A stretch of 51,174 nt of DNA, taken from assembly GCA_017544165.1 (NCBI GenBank), contig JAFYER010000011.1:1-51174 (forward strand), read 5' to 3'. Positions 1 through 9,760 of the stretch are shown in pieces. A program made the translations under genes and the position numbers. The notes under the pieces are model-generated. The model searched no databases, had not been told where the DNA came from, and saw only the letters and a program-made list of their open reading frames with translations. Positions within the stretch are counted from its first letter, which is position 1; every line of letters begins with the position of its first letter. Origin of the DNA: Bacilli bacterium (GTDB lineage Bacteria > Bacillota_I > Bacilli_A > RF39 > UBA660).

Positions 1-463
1 TCATAATCTTGTCCATGTTGATAACAATTATTTTAAAATTGTTAATATATAAGTCATTACCATCTTTATTACATACATAATAATCCGTAAATACAGGTTT
101 ATTAAGTCCCATGTGATATGATAGATCAATATGAATAAATTTTGTTTTATAATCATATCTTTCACCAATATTTGCATTTGAACTATAAAAAGCAGTAAAA
201 TAATTAAAATTTCTAATTTTAGTAGCATCATCAAAGCTAGTATTTAATTCAATATTAATTTTTTCACCATTAGTTTCAACGAGTAAATCTAATCTTTTAA
301 CTCTTTCTTTGCTAGAATTAACACTAAGTTCAGTTTTTAATAGTTTAATAATTTTAATATCTTTATCTAAACACTTAGATAAAAGGGCCTCAAGTAAGTG
401 AAAATCAGTATCATCTACAAAAATAGTACGAAAAATACGATCATATCTAGATGTAAAAAACAT
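1..463 (-). CDS. Rpn-type PD-(D/E)XK nuclease, 3' end outside window
   Basis: About 154 residues are visible; the reading frame runs off the left edge, so the C-terminus is missing. The start is the ATG at 461-463, with AGGAGG just upstream. The N-terminus SRYDRIFRTIF and the stretch RLDLLVETNGEKINIELN resemble the N-terminal part of the Rpn/PDDEXK_2 family of recombination-promoting nucleases or putative transposases. Asp59 and Glu72 fit the nuclease metal sites. The third position is Asn74, where many family members have Gln or Lys. These proteins are often multicopy and of uncertain role (DNA cleavage, defence or recombination). Family assignment comes from motif resemblance only. Confidence 0.72.
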   Translation of the reverse strand, partial: MFFTSRYDRIFRTIFVDDTDFHLLEALLSKCLDKDIKIIKLLKTELSVNSSKERVKRLDLLVETNGEKINIELNTSFDDATKIRNFNYFTAFYSSNANIGERYDYKTKFIHIDLSYHMGLNKPVFTDYYVCNKDGNDLYINNFKIIVINMDKIM

Positions 464-530
464 TTAACCTCCTTTCACCCTTATATATACAGAATTTTTA
501 TTCAATTTCCTTTTTTTTAACCAAATTTGT

Positions 531-562
531 TAAAAAAACTTTATCATTTTTTTGATAAAGTT
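531..562 (-). terminator. rho-independent terminator of typA
   Basis: A 10-bp perfect inverted repeat, AACTTTATCA / TGATAAAGTT (537-546 and 553-562), overlaps the typA stop codon. On the minus strand a run of seven T follows it. Confidence 0.75.
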
Positions 563-2381
563 ATTTTTTTGCATCAAATTTTTTCCTTGCTTCCGTATTA
601 AGTATTCTTTTTCTAAGCCTAATGTTATGCGGTGTTACTTCGACAAGTTCATCTTGATTGATATAGTCGAGTGCATATTCAAGAGTTATAGGTCTTGGTC
701 TTTTTAATACAACAGTTTTATCGGCATAAGCACTTCTTGTATTGGTTAGTTCTTTACCCTTAACGACATTTACCGCAAGATCATTGTCTCGATTGCATTC
801 ACCAACAATCATTCCTTCGTAAACTTCGGTATTTGGTTCAACAAACATGATACCGCGATCTTCAAGGGCACCTAGTGAATAGGCAGTTGCTTTTCCTTGT
901 TCGCTTGAAACTAAGACACCTAATTTTCTTTCACCAATGTTGATATCAGTACAAGGAAGGTATTCTTTGAAAGTGTGATTCATAATACCATAACCTTTAG
1001 TAAGTGTCATAAAGTTTGTTGTAAAACCAATTAAGCCACGTGAAGGAATAGTGTAAGTAATTCGAAGTAAATTGCCTAAATGAGTCATATTATCCATGAT
1101 AGCTCCTCTTGTGGATAATTCTTCGATAACGCCACCCATAAACTCATCGGCTATTTCAATTTGTAAATCCTCATATGGTTCACATTTTATGCCATCGATT
1201 TCTTTAATAATTACTTTTGGTTTAGATACTTCAAGTTCAAAACCTTCGCGACGCATATTCTCGATAAGAATGGATAGGTGAAGTTCACCACGGCCTAGAA
1301 CCATAAAGCTTTCACTATCAATTTGTTCAACTTTTAATGATACATCTCTTTGAGTCTCTTTAAATAATCTTTCACCAATTTTTCTAGAAGTTAGTATTTT
1401 GCCATCTTGGCCAGAAAAAGGTGAGGAATTAACGCCAAAGGTCATTTGTAAAGTTGGCTCATCGATATGTAAAATAGGTAATCTTTCATGATTGTTTACT
1501 TCGGTAATTGTTTCTCCAACACCAATATCCTCAAGGCCGGCTATAGCTACGATATCGCCAACACTAGCGGATTCTATTTCTAATCTTTTAAGGCCTTTAA
1601 AACCAAATAGTTTTTGAACTCTAAATTGCTTTTCTGTTCCATCAAGTCTTAAACAATTAACCATTTGTCCGGTTTTAACTTTACCATTAAAGATTCTTCC
1701 GATAGCAATTCTACCTACATAATCATTGTAATCTAAAAGGGCTGGTTGAAATTGAAATGGTTTGTCTTCTTCGCCAGATGGATCATCAATTTCCGAAATA
1801 ATTAGATCAAGAAGCCCTTCGAAAGAATGCTCTTGCGTTGCAGGATCATCAGAAAGGGAAGAAGTACCATTAGCAGCAGAAGCATAGACAACTTTAAAAT
1901 CTAGTTGTTCATCAGTTGCTCCAAGCTCTAAGAAAAGTTCCAACACTTCGTCCACAACGGCTTTAACTCTCGAAGTAGGTTTGTCAACTTTATTAATTAC
2001 GACAATTGGTTTACATCCTGATTCTAGAGCCTTTTTTAAAACAAACCTTGTCTGAGGCATAGGACCTTCATAAGCATCCACGACTAAAAGAACACCGTCA
2101 ACCATTTTCATAATTCGTTCAACTTCGCCACCAAAATCGGCATGGCCTGGAGTATCAACAATGTTTATTATATAATCCTTATATAATACGGCTGTTGTTT
2201 TAGCAAGGATTGTAATACCTCTTTCTTTTTCAATATCATTTGAATCCATTGAAAGAGCACTAACATTTTCATTGTCTCTAAATGTTCCTGTATATTTTAA
2301 TATTTCATCCACTAATGTTGTTTTTCCGTGGTCAACATGGGCTATAATAGCCACATTTTTAATTTTATTCATCTGTATCAC
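561..2381 (-). CDS. typA: Translational GTPase TypA/BipA
   Basis: This 606-residue ribosome-binding GTPase of the EF-G/LepA class acts in ribosome assembly and stress or cold adaptation. The G1 motif AHVDHGKT lies at residues 14-21, followed by DTPGHADF (G3) and NKVD (G4). Length and the domain order (GTPase, beta-barrel, EF-G III/V-like folds, BipA C-terminal domain) match the family. The start used is GTG (2379-2381), with AAAGGA eight bases upstream and an N-terminal length matching the Bacillus protein. The ATG at 2370-2372 is an alternative. A -10 box (TATAAT on the minus strand, 2399-2404) lies just upstream, so the gene is probably monocistronic. Confidence 0.97.
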   Translation of the reverse strand: MIQMNKIKNVAIIAHVDHGKTTLVDEILKYTGTFRDNENVSALSMDSNDIEKERGITILAKTTAVLYKDYIINIVDTPGHADFGGEVERIMKMVDGVLLVVDAYEGPMPQTRFVLKKALESGCKPIVVINKVDKPTSRVKAVVDEVLELFLELGATDEQLDFKVVYASAANGTSSLSDDPATQEHSFEGLLDLIISEIDDPSGEEDKPFQFQPALLDYNDYVGRIAIGRIFNGKVKTGQMVNCLRLDGTEKQFRVQKLFGFKGLKRLEIESASVGDIVAIAGLEDIGVGETITEVNNHERLPILHIDEPTLQMTFGVNSSPFSGQDGKILTSRKIGERLFKETQRDVSLKVEQIDSESFMVLGRGELHLSILIENMRREGFELEVSKPKVIIKEIDGIKCEPYEDLQIEIADEFMGGVIEELSTRGAIMDNMTHLGNLLRITYTIPSRGLIGFTTNFMTLTKGYGIMNHTFKEYLPCTDINIGERKLGVLVSSEQGKATAYSLGALEDRGIMFVEPNTEVYEGMIVGECNRDNDLAVNVVKGKELTNTRSAYADKTVVLKRPRPITLEYALDYINQDELVEVTPHNIRLRKRILNTEARKKFDAKK

Positions 2382-2500
2382 CCGTTTTTTCCTTTGGTAT
2401 TATAGCACAATATTATAAAAAAAGGACAAAAATATGTAAACTCATGATGATAATTTACGTTATTTTTGTTAATATTAAAATGTAGGGTTTTGGTGATGAC

Positions 2501-3448
2501 ATGAGCGAAAAAGAATTAATTAATAAACTTCGATATATGATATGTAAGAAAAAAACTACTGAAGAAATATGTTCTAAACTTGATGTTGATTTAAAAAGAC
2601 TACATGACCTCGTTATAAAACTTCGGGAAACAAATGATGATTGTGATTTAGTAAATGGTGTTTTAACAAAAGATCCAATATTAAGAAAAAGTGATTTGTT
2701 TTCAATTAAACCACACAATAGGGAACTCGTTTGTTTTATATCAGATATTCACTACGGTTCTGTATTTGATCGCCCTGATTTAATTAGAAAGATTTATAAA
2801 ACTTGTGAATATTTGCAAATTGACACGATTTTTTGTTGTGGTGACCTTACTGATGGTTATTACCCGAGAAGGTCTTCATATGGAAAGTATCAAAAAGTCT
2901 CTAGAGCGCGCGATGTGATAGAGTATGTGGTAAATGAACACCCTTTTTCAAGAAATATTACATTTTATTCGATAGCAGGCAATCATGATCGGACGTTTGT
3001 CGACAGTGATGATGTTGAAATAATCAAACAAATAGCATATATAAGACCAGATATAGTCTACTTGGGCCAAGATAATGCTGATGTCGATTTCGATGGTGTA
3101 AAAATTCATTTATATCATGGCTATGGTAAAGTAAAAAAGAATATTGAAGCAAGAGTACAAAAATGTTATGATTTATTTGATGAAGATGCCAAACCAGATA
3201 TTATTCAGTTAGGCCATATTCATCATAGTTTTTGTAGAAAAATTAATCAAACTACAATTATTCAAAATGCAGCATTAATTGATCAAATGCCTCTTTTAGA
3301 TGAACGCGGCTATTCATGTGAAAAAAGTTATTGGTTTGCTACCCTCAAATACGATGATGATGGCAATCTAATTGATGTTATTCCTTCGTTACAAGAATTT
3401 AACCAAGCTAGAAATAGAATTAGAGTAGTTAGTAAAAATTCACATTAA
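2501..3448 (+). CDS. Calcineurin-like metallophosphoesterase with N-terminal helical domain
   Basis: This is a 315-residue cytoplasmic protein with no signal or membrane segment. Residues 76-300 carry the dinuclear-metal phosphoesterase motifs in order: SDIHYG (Asp82, His84), GDLTDG (Asp115), GNHDR (Asn161, His162), a YHGYG His and LGHIHHS. Residues 1-55 are charged and helical, suggesting a small HTH-like or dimerisation domain (TTEEICSKLDVDLKRLHDLV). The substrate cannot be told; members of this fold hydrolyse phosphoproteins, cyclic nucleotides or nucleic acids. It is transcribed away from typA and stands alone. Confidence 0.85.
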   Translation: MSEKELINKLRYMICKKKTTEEICSKLDVDLKRLHDLVIKLRETNDDCDLVNGVLTKDPILRKSDLFSIKPHNRELVCFISDIHYGSVFDRPDLIRKIYKTCEYLQIDTIFCCGDLTDGYYPRRSSYGKYQKVSRARDVIEYVVNEHPFSRNITFYSIAGNHDRTFVDSDDVEIIKQIAYIRPDIVYLGQDNADVDFDGVKIHLYHGYGKVKKNIEARVQKCYDLFDEDAKPDIIQLGHIHHSFCRKINQTTIIQNAALIDQMPLLDERGYSCEKSYWFATLKYDDDGNLIDVIPSLQEFNQARNRIRVVSKNSH

Positions 3449-3473
3449 AACAATATCAGTTTAGCGTTATTTT

Positions 3474-3482
3474 TGGTATAAT
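3474..3482 (+). promoter_or_regulatory. extended -10 promoter of the LtaS-like gene
   Basis: TGGTATAAT (TGn plus a perfect -10) lies about 20 bases before the start at 3503, with GGAGG between them. No good -35 is visible, as is usual for extended -10 promoters. Confidence 0.55.
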
Positions 3483-3502
3483 TTGCTTGGAGGGATTAAT
3501 CT

Positions 3503-5377
3503 ATGCATTTTTTTAAGAAAGTATATAATAAATATAAATTTCTCATAATAACATTATTGTGTTTGGGTGGAATTATTTTTTCGTTTTTAATTATTGATGT
3601 TCTTATGCGCTGTTTTTTATGGAAAGAAATAGGCTTTGTTAGTTATAAATCTTTTTCACCTTTAGCTTTTTCTTTAAGTTATGTATTAGTTTTACTTTTT
3701 ATTTTTTATGTATTCCCTAAAGCTTTTAAGCCAATTTATATAACGACAATTGTTTTAACAAATCTTTATCTTTTAGCCCAAATGATTCATTTTTCAATAT
3801 TAGATAACTTTTTTTCGGTTACTAGTTTATTTGCGGCAGGTGAAGGGATGGATTATCTAGGATATGCTCTTTCTGTTATTAGCTTCAAAATGATTATGAT
3901 TATTCTATTATCGCTATTGGCAATGATAGCAGTCTTATTAATATTCAAAAAAAGTAATTTAAATATTTTTGACATTAAGCAAAAAGTTAAGTTTATTCCG
4001 GTTAAAGTAATAGTTTTAATAGCTATTGTATTATTATTTGTTACATGTAGGGTTACAGCTGTATATAAGCTTGGTAAATCCGTTCCATATTATACATGGA
4101 ATGCTTGGGATATTCCTAAAAATATTTATAATGATTATAACAATAAAAATAGAAGTTTAATGGTAAGCGGAATATATGAATATCTTTTTAGAGATATCTA
4201 TGTCTATACGTTAAATAAGCTAAACTCAAATAATAAAGAGAATATTAACGATATAAATGCTTATATTGATAAATTGAATATTACTACCGAAGAAAACGAT
4301 TATACTGGTATTTTTAAAGATAAAAACTTGATAATGATAATGTTTGAAAGCATAGATACTTGGATGATTACCCCGGATGTCATGCCAACTTTATATAATA
4401 TGCAACAAGAAGGTTTAAACTTTACTAAACGATATTCACCTTTTTTTGGTGGCTCAATGACTATCAATAGTGAATTCGCATCCGTTTCAAGCTTATATTC
4501 TGTTTTAACTGATAAAGCAATTTATAATTACGATGAAAACGATTTTACATATAGTTTACCATATTTATTTAGACAAGAAGGGTATACAGCAAACTCAATT
4601 CATATGAATAAGGGTTCTTTTTATAATCGATTAAACTTTCATAAAGCATTAGGATTTGAAAATCATTATGCTCTACGTAATATAGATATCGAAGGTAGAT
4701 TTGAATTTGATTCACAATTAACCGCTATTGATGAAAGCTATAAAATGATTGCACCTGGTGGTAAGTTTATGACATTTATTACAACATATTCTACGCATGT
4801 ACCATATACAAATAATGATATGTGTAAAGAAATACCTAATGATCGTAAAGATTTATTAATCGACGGGAATGAAGAAATGTCATGTATTAGGTTCCTTGCA
4901 AATGATACAGATGAATTTTTAAGAATATTAATAGAACGGTTGGAAGAAGATGGCCTTTTAGATGATGTTGTATTAGTAATGTTTGCAGATCATTATGCTT
5001 ATGGTTATAGTGAAGAGGCGACTATCAAAGGGGAATCTGATAGTAATTTGATTCAAAACACACCATTTATTATTTGGAGTAAGGATATTGAACATCAAGA
5101 TATAGATATTATTAACGATACTGCAGATATTCCAATAACTTTATTTAATATGTTTGGCATTGATTATAATCCTAAGCTTTATATGGGAACTGATATCTTT
5201 AGCAATAATCATGAACAATTTGTATATTTTAGTGATAATAGTTGGTATGATGGAGAGTATTATTCAAAAGATGGTGGAGAAAGTGATTATATTAAAGAGA
5301 TATCATCTGTTGTTAATAAAAAAATTGAAATTAATCGAAAGATTTTAGCTAGTGATTTTTATCGGTATTATAAATAG
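3503..5377 (+). CDS. LtaS-like membrane sulfatase-fold phosphoglycerol transferase
   Basis: This 624-residue membrane enzyme has about five hydrophobic segments in residues 10-200 and then an extracellular sulfatase-fold domain from about 270 to 610. The core begins NLIMIMFESIDTW. GGSMTINSEF supplies Thr320, aligned with the catalytic Thr of lipoteichoic acid synthases, and FADHYAYG supplies metal-binding Asp496 and His497. LtaS-type enzymes transfer glycerol-phosphate from phosphatidylglycerol onto a glycolipid anchor. Related enzymes modify other glycans with phosphoglycerol. It is followed by a terminator, so it forms its own unit before the polysaccharide genes. The exact acceptor is unknown. 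Confidence 0.85.
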   Translation: MHFFKKVYNKYKFLIITLLCLGGIIFSFLIIDVLMRCFLWKEIGFVSYKSFSPLAFSLSYVLVLLFIFYVFPKAFKPIYITTIVLTNLYLLAQMIHFSILDNFFSVTSLFAAGEGMDYLGYALSVISFKMIMIILLSLLAMIAVLLIFKKSNLNIFDIKQKVKFIPVKVIVLIAIVLLFVTCRVTAVYKLGKSVPYYTWNAWDIPKNIYNDYNNKNRSLMVSGIYEYLFRDIYVYTLNKLNSNNKENINDINAYIDKLNITTEENDYTGIFKDKNLIMIMFESIDTWMITPDVMPTLYNMQQEGLNFTKRYSPFFGGSMTINSEFASVSSLYSVLTDKAIYNYDENDFTYSLPYLFRQEGYTANSIHMNKGSFYNRLNFHKALGFENHYALRNIDIEGRFEFDSQLTAIDESYKMIAPGGKFMTFITTYSTHVPYTNNDMCKEIPNDRKDLLIDGNEEMSCIRFLANDTDEFLRILIERLEEDGLLDDVVLVMFADHYAYGYSEEATIKGESDSNLIQNTPFIIWSKDIEHQDIDIINDTADIPITLFNMFGIDYNPKLYMGTDIFSNNHEQFVYFSDNSWYDGEYYSKDGGESDYIKEISSVVNKKIEINRKILASDFYRYYK

Positions 5378-5407
5378 CATTGTAGATAAATTACAATGCT
5401 TTTTTTA
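5376..5407 (+). terminator. rho-independent terminator after the LtaS-like gene
   Basis: A hairpin AGCATTGTA / TACAATGCT (5376-5384 and 5392-5400) is followed by seven T. Confidence 0.85.
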
Positions 5408-5427
5408 AAGACAGCCTCTTAAATATA

Positions 5428-5436
5428 TGTTATAAT
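5428..5436 (+). promoter_or_regulatory. extended -10 promoter of the polysaccharide operon
   Basis: TGTTATAAT lies 25 bases before the flippase start and directly follows the terminator of the preceding gene. It is the only clear promoter seen before the tightly packed genes running to 15092. Confidence 0.6.
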
Positions 5437-5460
5437 ATACCTATATTAGGAGATTTTGTT

Positions 5461-6936
5461 ATGGAACAAAAATCATTGTTTAAAAACATTATTTATAAAG
5501 CTATTTTAAGTTTTGTAAATATAATGGTTCCCGTTATAATTGGTTCATATATTGTTAAGTTATTAGATGTTGATCTATATGGTGCATATAATAAAGTTTA
5601 TTCTGAGTTTCAAGTGTTTTTAACATTCGCTTCATTTGGTATTTACACATATGGAATAAGAGAAATTAGTAAAGTGCGTGATGATAAAAAGAAGATTTCT
5701 GCTTTGTTTACTAATTTATTTGTTATATCCATCATTACTAATTTGATTACGATAGGTATATATGTAATTTATAGTTTATTATCCTCGACGGGTATTACAA
5801 CAACAATATACTTATTGATGATGATCCAACTTTTTGCAAACATTTTTTACATAGAATTTGTTAACGAAGCCTTAGAAAATTATAAATTCATTACCATTAA
5901 ATCTGTAATAATAAAAATACTCTACATGATATCTTTATTTTTGTTTGTTAAAAAGCCTGAAGATATTATAATTTATACAATTATTGTTAGCATGACAGCG
6001 GTATTAAATAATCTAGCAAGTTTTATATATGCTAAAAAAAGAATCTCTTTTGATTTTAGTAAAATAAGTTTAAAAAAATGCTTAGTTCCTTTATTTACTA
6101 TCTTAATTATTACTAACGTCGATTTACTTTATTCCCAACTAGATAGAATAATGCTTGGAAAGTTTGTTAGTGATGTTTCCGTTACAATGTATTACATTCC
6201 ATATTATTTAATATCGATGTTAGTATCGATTCCTTATGCAATTATCAATGTTTCTATTCCAAGACTTGCTTACGTCCTTGAAAATAAGGGTAAAGAAGAA
6301 TATTTACTTAATTTATCAAGAATTATTTCATCCTTATACTTTGTTATTTTACCGATGTGTTTTGGCGTACTCGTTTTAGCTCATGAAGCAATATTACTAT
6401 ATGCCGGAGAAAAGTATATGGCAATGGTCCCTACTTTAATACTTGCTTGTTTATCGCGGGTAATAATTAGCACTGAATCTATTATGACTAATTTAGTATC
6501 TTATCCAAATAATAAAGAAAAGCAAATATTACGGTTTTCACTTTGTTTTGGGTTAAGTAACTTAATTATGAATAGTATATTAGTCTATTTTAAAGCATTT
6601 AATCCTTTGACGGCGCTTATAACAACCACTATTGCAGAACTTGGTTTTGCTATAGGTCAATATATTTATGCTAAAAAGAAATTGAATCTAAATATTCCTA
6701 TTTTAACAAAACAAAATATTACTTATCTATTATTATGTGTTTTATTCATTCCAATTTCTTATGTAATTAGACTATTTAAGTTGAATTTTTGGATTAATTT
6801 TGGACTAATAGTAATTACATGTGCTGCTGTATATTTAGGTGTTTTATTATTAAAACGCGATGATAATTTATTTTTAGCCGCAAGTAAGGTGTTTGGAAAG
6901 ATAAAAAAGGTTATAAGGAGAAAGGCAAATGGATAG
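5461..6936 (+). CDS. Wzx-like polysaccharide flippase (MOP superfamily)
   Basis: This 491-residue polytopic protein has about 12-14 hydrophobic segments spread over its whole length and no large soluble domain. That pattern, the start (FKNIIYKAILSFVNIMVPV) and the neighbouring glycosyltransferases fit the RfbX/Wzx family, which flips undecaprenyl-linked repeat units across the membrane. AGGAGA precedes the ATG. Its last bases overlap the next gene by 8 bp. It is the first gene of the surface-glycan operon. Confidence 0.88.
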   Translation: MEQKSLFKNIIYKAILSFVNIMVPVIIGSYIVKLLDVDLYGAYNKVYSEFQVFLTFASFGIYTYGIREISKVRDDKKKISALFTNLFVISIITNLITIGIYVIYSLLSSTGITTTIYLLMMIQLFANIFYIEFVNEALENYKFITIKSVIIKILYMISLFLFVKKPEDIIIYTIIVSMTAVLNNLASFIYAKKRISFDFSKISLKKCLVPLFTILIITNVDLLYSQLDRIMLGKFVSDVSVTMYYIPYYLISMLVSIPYAIINVSIPRLAYVLENKGKEEYLLNLSRIISSLYFVILPMCFGVLVLAHEAILLYAGEKYMAMVPTLILACLSRVIISTESIMTNLVSYPNNKEKQILRFSLCFGLSNLIMNSILVYFKAFNPLTALITTTIAELGFAIGQYIYAKKKLNLNIPILTKQNITYLLLCVLFIPISYVIRLFKLNFWINFGLIVITCAAVYLGVLLLKRDDNLFLAASKVFGKIKKVIRRKANG

Positions 6937-7981
6937 AATAATTGTTCCTACAGGGTATATGGGATCTGGTTCTTCGGCAATCACCGATTTGATATCAGAA
7001 TTTAGAGATTGTCAAAATGAGTTTAAGGATTTTGAATATATATTTTTGCATTGCCCGAATGGGTTATTTGATTTAGAAGATAAACTTTTGAAGGGCAATA
7101 ATGCCATAAGAAGTGATGAGGCAATTCGCTCTTTTGAAATGCAAATGAATAAACTATTTAATAAAAAATTTTGGTGGGTTGGCAATTACCAAAAAGTAAT
7201 AGGGCCGGAGTTTAAGAACTTAACTGATAAGTTTATTAATGAAATTCAAGAATTTAACTTTGAAGGCTTTTGGTATACTCATGAAGAAGTAAATAACAGG
7301 ATGTTTTTCCGTTTATTATTTCAAAAACCATTTAAGATTATTTCCAGAGGAAAAATAAAATTTAAAAGAGTATTAAAATATGATGATGGCATGCGAATTT
7401 CTTTCATTAAGGATAAAGATTTCTACAAGTATGCTCATGATTATATTTATGATATAGTGTCAATTATTGGTAAAGATAAAAAGAATGTAATTCTCGATCA
7501 GTTTTTATTGCCGTTTAATTTGTATAGGGTAGATAATTATTTTTCGGATGAGTTAAGAGCGATTGCTGTTTCAAGAGATCCAAGGGATGTTTATATTTTA
7601 AATAAATATATTTGGCCTTCGAAGAATTTAGTTGTTCCGATGCCTAAAGAAGTTAATGAATTTTGTAATTTTTATAAAAAAATGCGGGAAAGCGAGATTA
7701 TCGTAGACTCTAAAAAAGTCTTGCGAATCAGATTTGAAGATTTAATTTATAATTATGATATTGAACTCAAAAAAATAATGAATTTTTTAGATTTTAAAGA
7801 ACAAGATCATATTAATAAGAAGAAAAGATTTGATCCAGCAATATCGATTAAAAATACCCAACTATTTAGAAAAGAAGAATATCAAGAAGAAATAAAAATA
7901 ATAGAAAAAGAATTAAAAGATTATCTATACGACTTTAAACAAAAAATGGATAACGATGTAAAAAATACTGTTGAATTTTAA
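6929..7981 (+). CDS. Sulfotransferase-like P-loop protein
   Basis: This is a 350-residue cytoplasmic protein. The N-terminus PTGYMGSGSSAITDL (residues 7-21) is a glycine-rich phosphate-binding loop of the kind that binds the 5'-phosphosulfate of PAPS. AVSRDPRDVY (213-222) matches the 3'-phosphate-binding motif of sulfotransferases. The rest is charged and helical. In this operon it could sulfate a sugar before export. Carbohydrate sulfation is uncommon in this bacterial group, and no PAPS-synthesis genes are in the window. A nucleotide-sugar kinase or another P-loop fold is the alternative. It overlaps the flippase gene by 8 bp. Confidence 0.6.
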   Translation: MDRIIVPTGYMGSGSSAITDLISEFRDCQNEFKDFEYIFLHCPNGLFDLEDKLLKGNNAIRSDEAIRSFEMQMNKLFNKKFWWVGNYQKVIGPEFKNLTDKFINEIQEFNFEGFWYTHEEVNNRMFFRLLFQKPFKIISRGKIKFKRVLKYDDGMRISFIKDKDFYKYAHDYIYDIVSIIGKDKKNVILDQFLLPFNLYRVDNYFSDELRAIAVSRDPRDVYILNKYIWPSKNLVVPMPKEVNEFCNFYKKMRESEIIVDSKKVLRIRFEDLIYNYDIELKKIMNFLDFKEQDHINKKKRFDPAISIKNTQLFRKEEYQEEIKIIEKELKDYLYDFKQKMDNDVKNTVEF

Positions 7982-7999
7982 TAGAAAGAAAAGGATTAT

Positions 8000-9748
8000 A
8001 TGAAAAATATCTTGTTTATAGTAATCGACTCCGTAACTAATGATGTTCTATTTAATAAAGAAAATAGTTCGGAAATAGCACCATTTTTGAATACTTTAAG
8101 AAAAAAATCAATATCAGGAGATAAAATGTTTTCTGAAGCTCCGTATACTGAGGCAGCTTTGATGAGCTTACTTGGCTCTATTGATACTTTAGATTATGGA
8201 GGATATTTAGAAAGATTAAAGAATTGCTCTTGTGTATTTGAGGATTTTAAAAATAATGATTTCAATGTTTTTTATCCTAATTATTATCCAGCAATATATC
8301 CATCGTACGTTGCCCCAGGGCCTAATGAGATAAGATATATTGAAGGTTTTAATTTTAATCATATTTGGGAATATCGTTTTTCATATTATGCTGATTTATA
8401 TTTAAGTGGTAAAACCTCTAAAAAAGAAAATAATATGTTAGAGGAAATGTTAGATGACAATTTTAAATCTTGGATTAAATATTTAGAAAAATTAAGAGAT
8501 AATGATTTAGAAACCTCAATGCTAAATGATAATGTTAATAAGAGTAATATCGATAATGATTTAATTAGTTTGAATAAGGAATATAATTTATTTTTAAAAG
8601 ATAAAGTAACTTATTTAAAAGAATTATTTACTTCGAAAGAGGGACATCGACTATTTAAAATAGATAACTATCAAATGATTGATAAAATTCATGATGATAA
8701 TATTAGAAAAAACGTTATTAGTAGATATCGAGAGACTTTTAAAAGAATTGCTAAATTGGATTTTAAAAAGAATTTATTGAATAATAAATACCCATATCGT
8801 AAAACTTTTAAGGCGCTTTTTAAAGGTAAGTTTGATATAGTAAAAGGATTAATGGCGGGTTACAAAAATTCCCTAATCGATAAGGATTTATATGAACGGA
8901 TTAATAATCATTATGATTTGTTTAAAATTCAAAGATCGTTTTATACCGTTTCTCAGGAATTCTTCAAGTGGTTAGATAATAACAAGAATTCTAAATGGAT
9001 TAGTTATATCCATGTCGATGATGCACATTTTCCAGAACAAATATTTACATACGATACAAAAGACATAAATGTCGTTGACGGGGATTTTAAAAGAATTAAT
9101 CAGTACTTAGATAAAATACCTAAAAAATATAAGGGTTCTATTACTTATGATTTATCTTTAAATTATTGTGACCACATTATTAAAAATATCTTTGATTATT
9201 TAGAAAAATACAAGTTATTAGATAATACATCGGTTGTCATAACTGCTGATCATGGTTTTTCATATTATTTTTCGCCCGTAAGAGAAAAATATGTGATTTC
9301 TAATTATCGTGAGAATTATAATGTACCATTTATTATATATAATAAGGATATTAAACCTAGAATGATTGAGGGATATCTTCAGACAAAAGACATTCCGGCA
9401 ACACTTTTAGCTCTTGGTAATATAAGTCAAGATACCAAATATAAAGGAAATAATTTATTAAATTATCAAGGAGGCGATTATAGTTTGCTTGAATATATGG
9501 GTGGTGGTTGCCCAGATGTAAAACGGAGACCAATTATATTAGGGGTTAGAGATGATAATTACTCTGTCAATATCAAGATTAGTATTAACAATGATTTTAA
9601 AGATTATTCTTTAGAGGAAGTATATGATTTAAAAAAAGACCCATTTGAGCATAATAATTTAAATAATAAAAAAAGTATTAAAGGTAAGATTAATAAAGAA
9701 ATGTCTATATTAGAAAAAAGATTTAACGAAATAAAAAAGCAATATTAA
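8000..9748 (+). CDS. Soluble sulfatase/alkaline-phosphatase-fold hydrolase or transferase
   Basis: This 582-residue protein has no signal peptide or membrane anchor. The N-terminus MKNILFIVIDS has the first metal-binding Asp (Asp10). EAPYTEAALMS provides Thr50 at the nucleophile position, and ITADHGFSYYF provides Asp417 and His418 at the second metal site. NVPFIIYNKDI and DIPATLLALG are typical late sulfatase motifs. A Thr rather than Cys/Ser nucleophile points to phosphoglycerol or phosphoethanolamine transfer or phosphodiester hydrolysis instead of a formylglycine sulfatase. Residues 130-330 form a long charged helical insertion. The lack of export signals is odd for this group. Confidence 0.7.
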   Translation: MKNILFIVIDSVTNDVLFNKENSSEIAPFLNTLRKKSISGDKMFSEAPYTEAALMSLLGSIDTLDYGGYLERLKNCSCVFEDFKNNDFNVFYPNYYPAIYPSYVAPGPNEIRYIEGFNFNHIWEYRFSYYADLYLSGKTSKKENNMLEEMLDDNFKSWIKYLEKLRDNDLETSMLNDNVNKSNIDNDLISLNKEYNLFLKDKVTYLKELFTSKEGHRLFKIDNYQMIDKIHDDNIRKNVISRYRETFKRIAKLDFKKNLLNNKYPYRKTFKALFKGKFDIVKGLMAGYKNSLIDKDLYERINNHYDLFKIQRSFYTVSQEFFKWLDNNKNSKWISYIHVDDAHFPEQIFTYDTKDINVVDGDFKRINQYLDKIPKKYKGSITYDLSLNYCDHIIKNIFDYLEKYKLLDNTSVVITADHGFSYYFSPVREKYVISNYRENYNVPFIIYNKDIKPRMIEGYLQTKDIPATLLALGNISQDTKYKGNNLLNYQGGDYSLLEYMGGGCPDVKRRPIILGVRDDNYSVNIKISINNDFKDYSLEEVYDLKKDPFEHNNLNNKKSIKGKINKEMSILEKRFNEIKKQY

Positions 9749-9760
9749 ATAGGAGTATAT

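Noticed and set aside
28-234. A 68-residue minus-strand frame rich in Ile/Leu/Met
   Set aside because: It is out of frame with, and wholly inside, the Rpn-like gene (1-463), which has the start, SD and family motifs.
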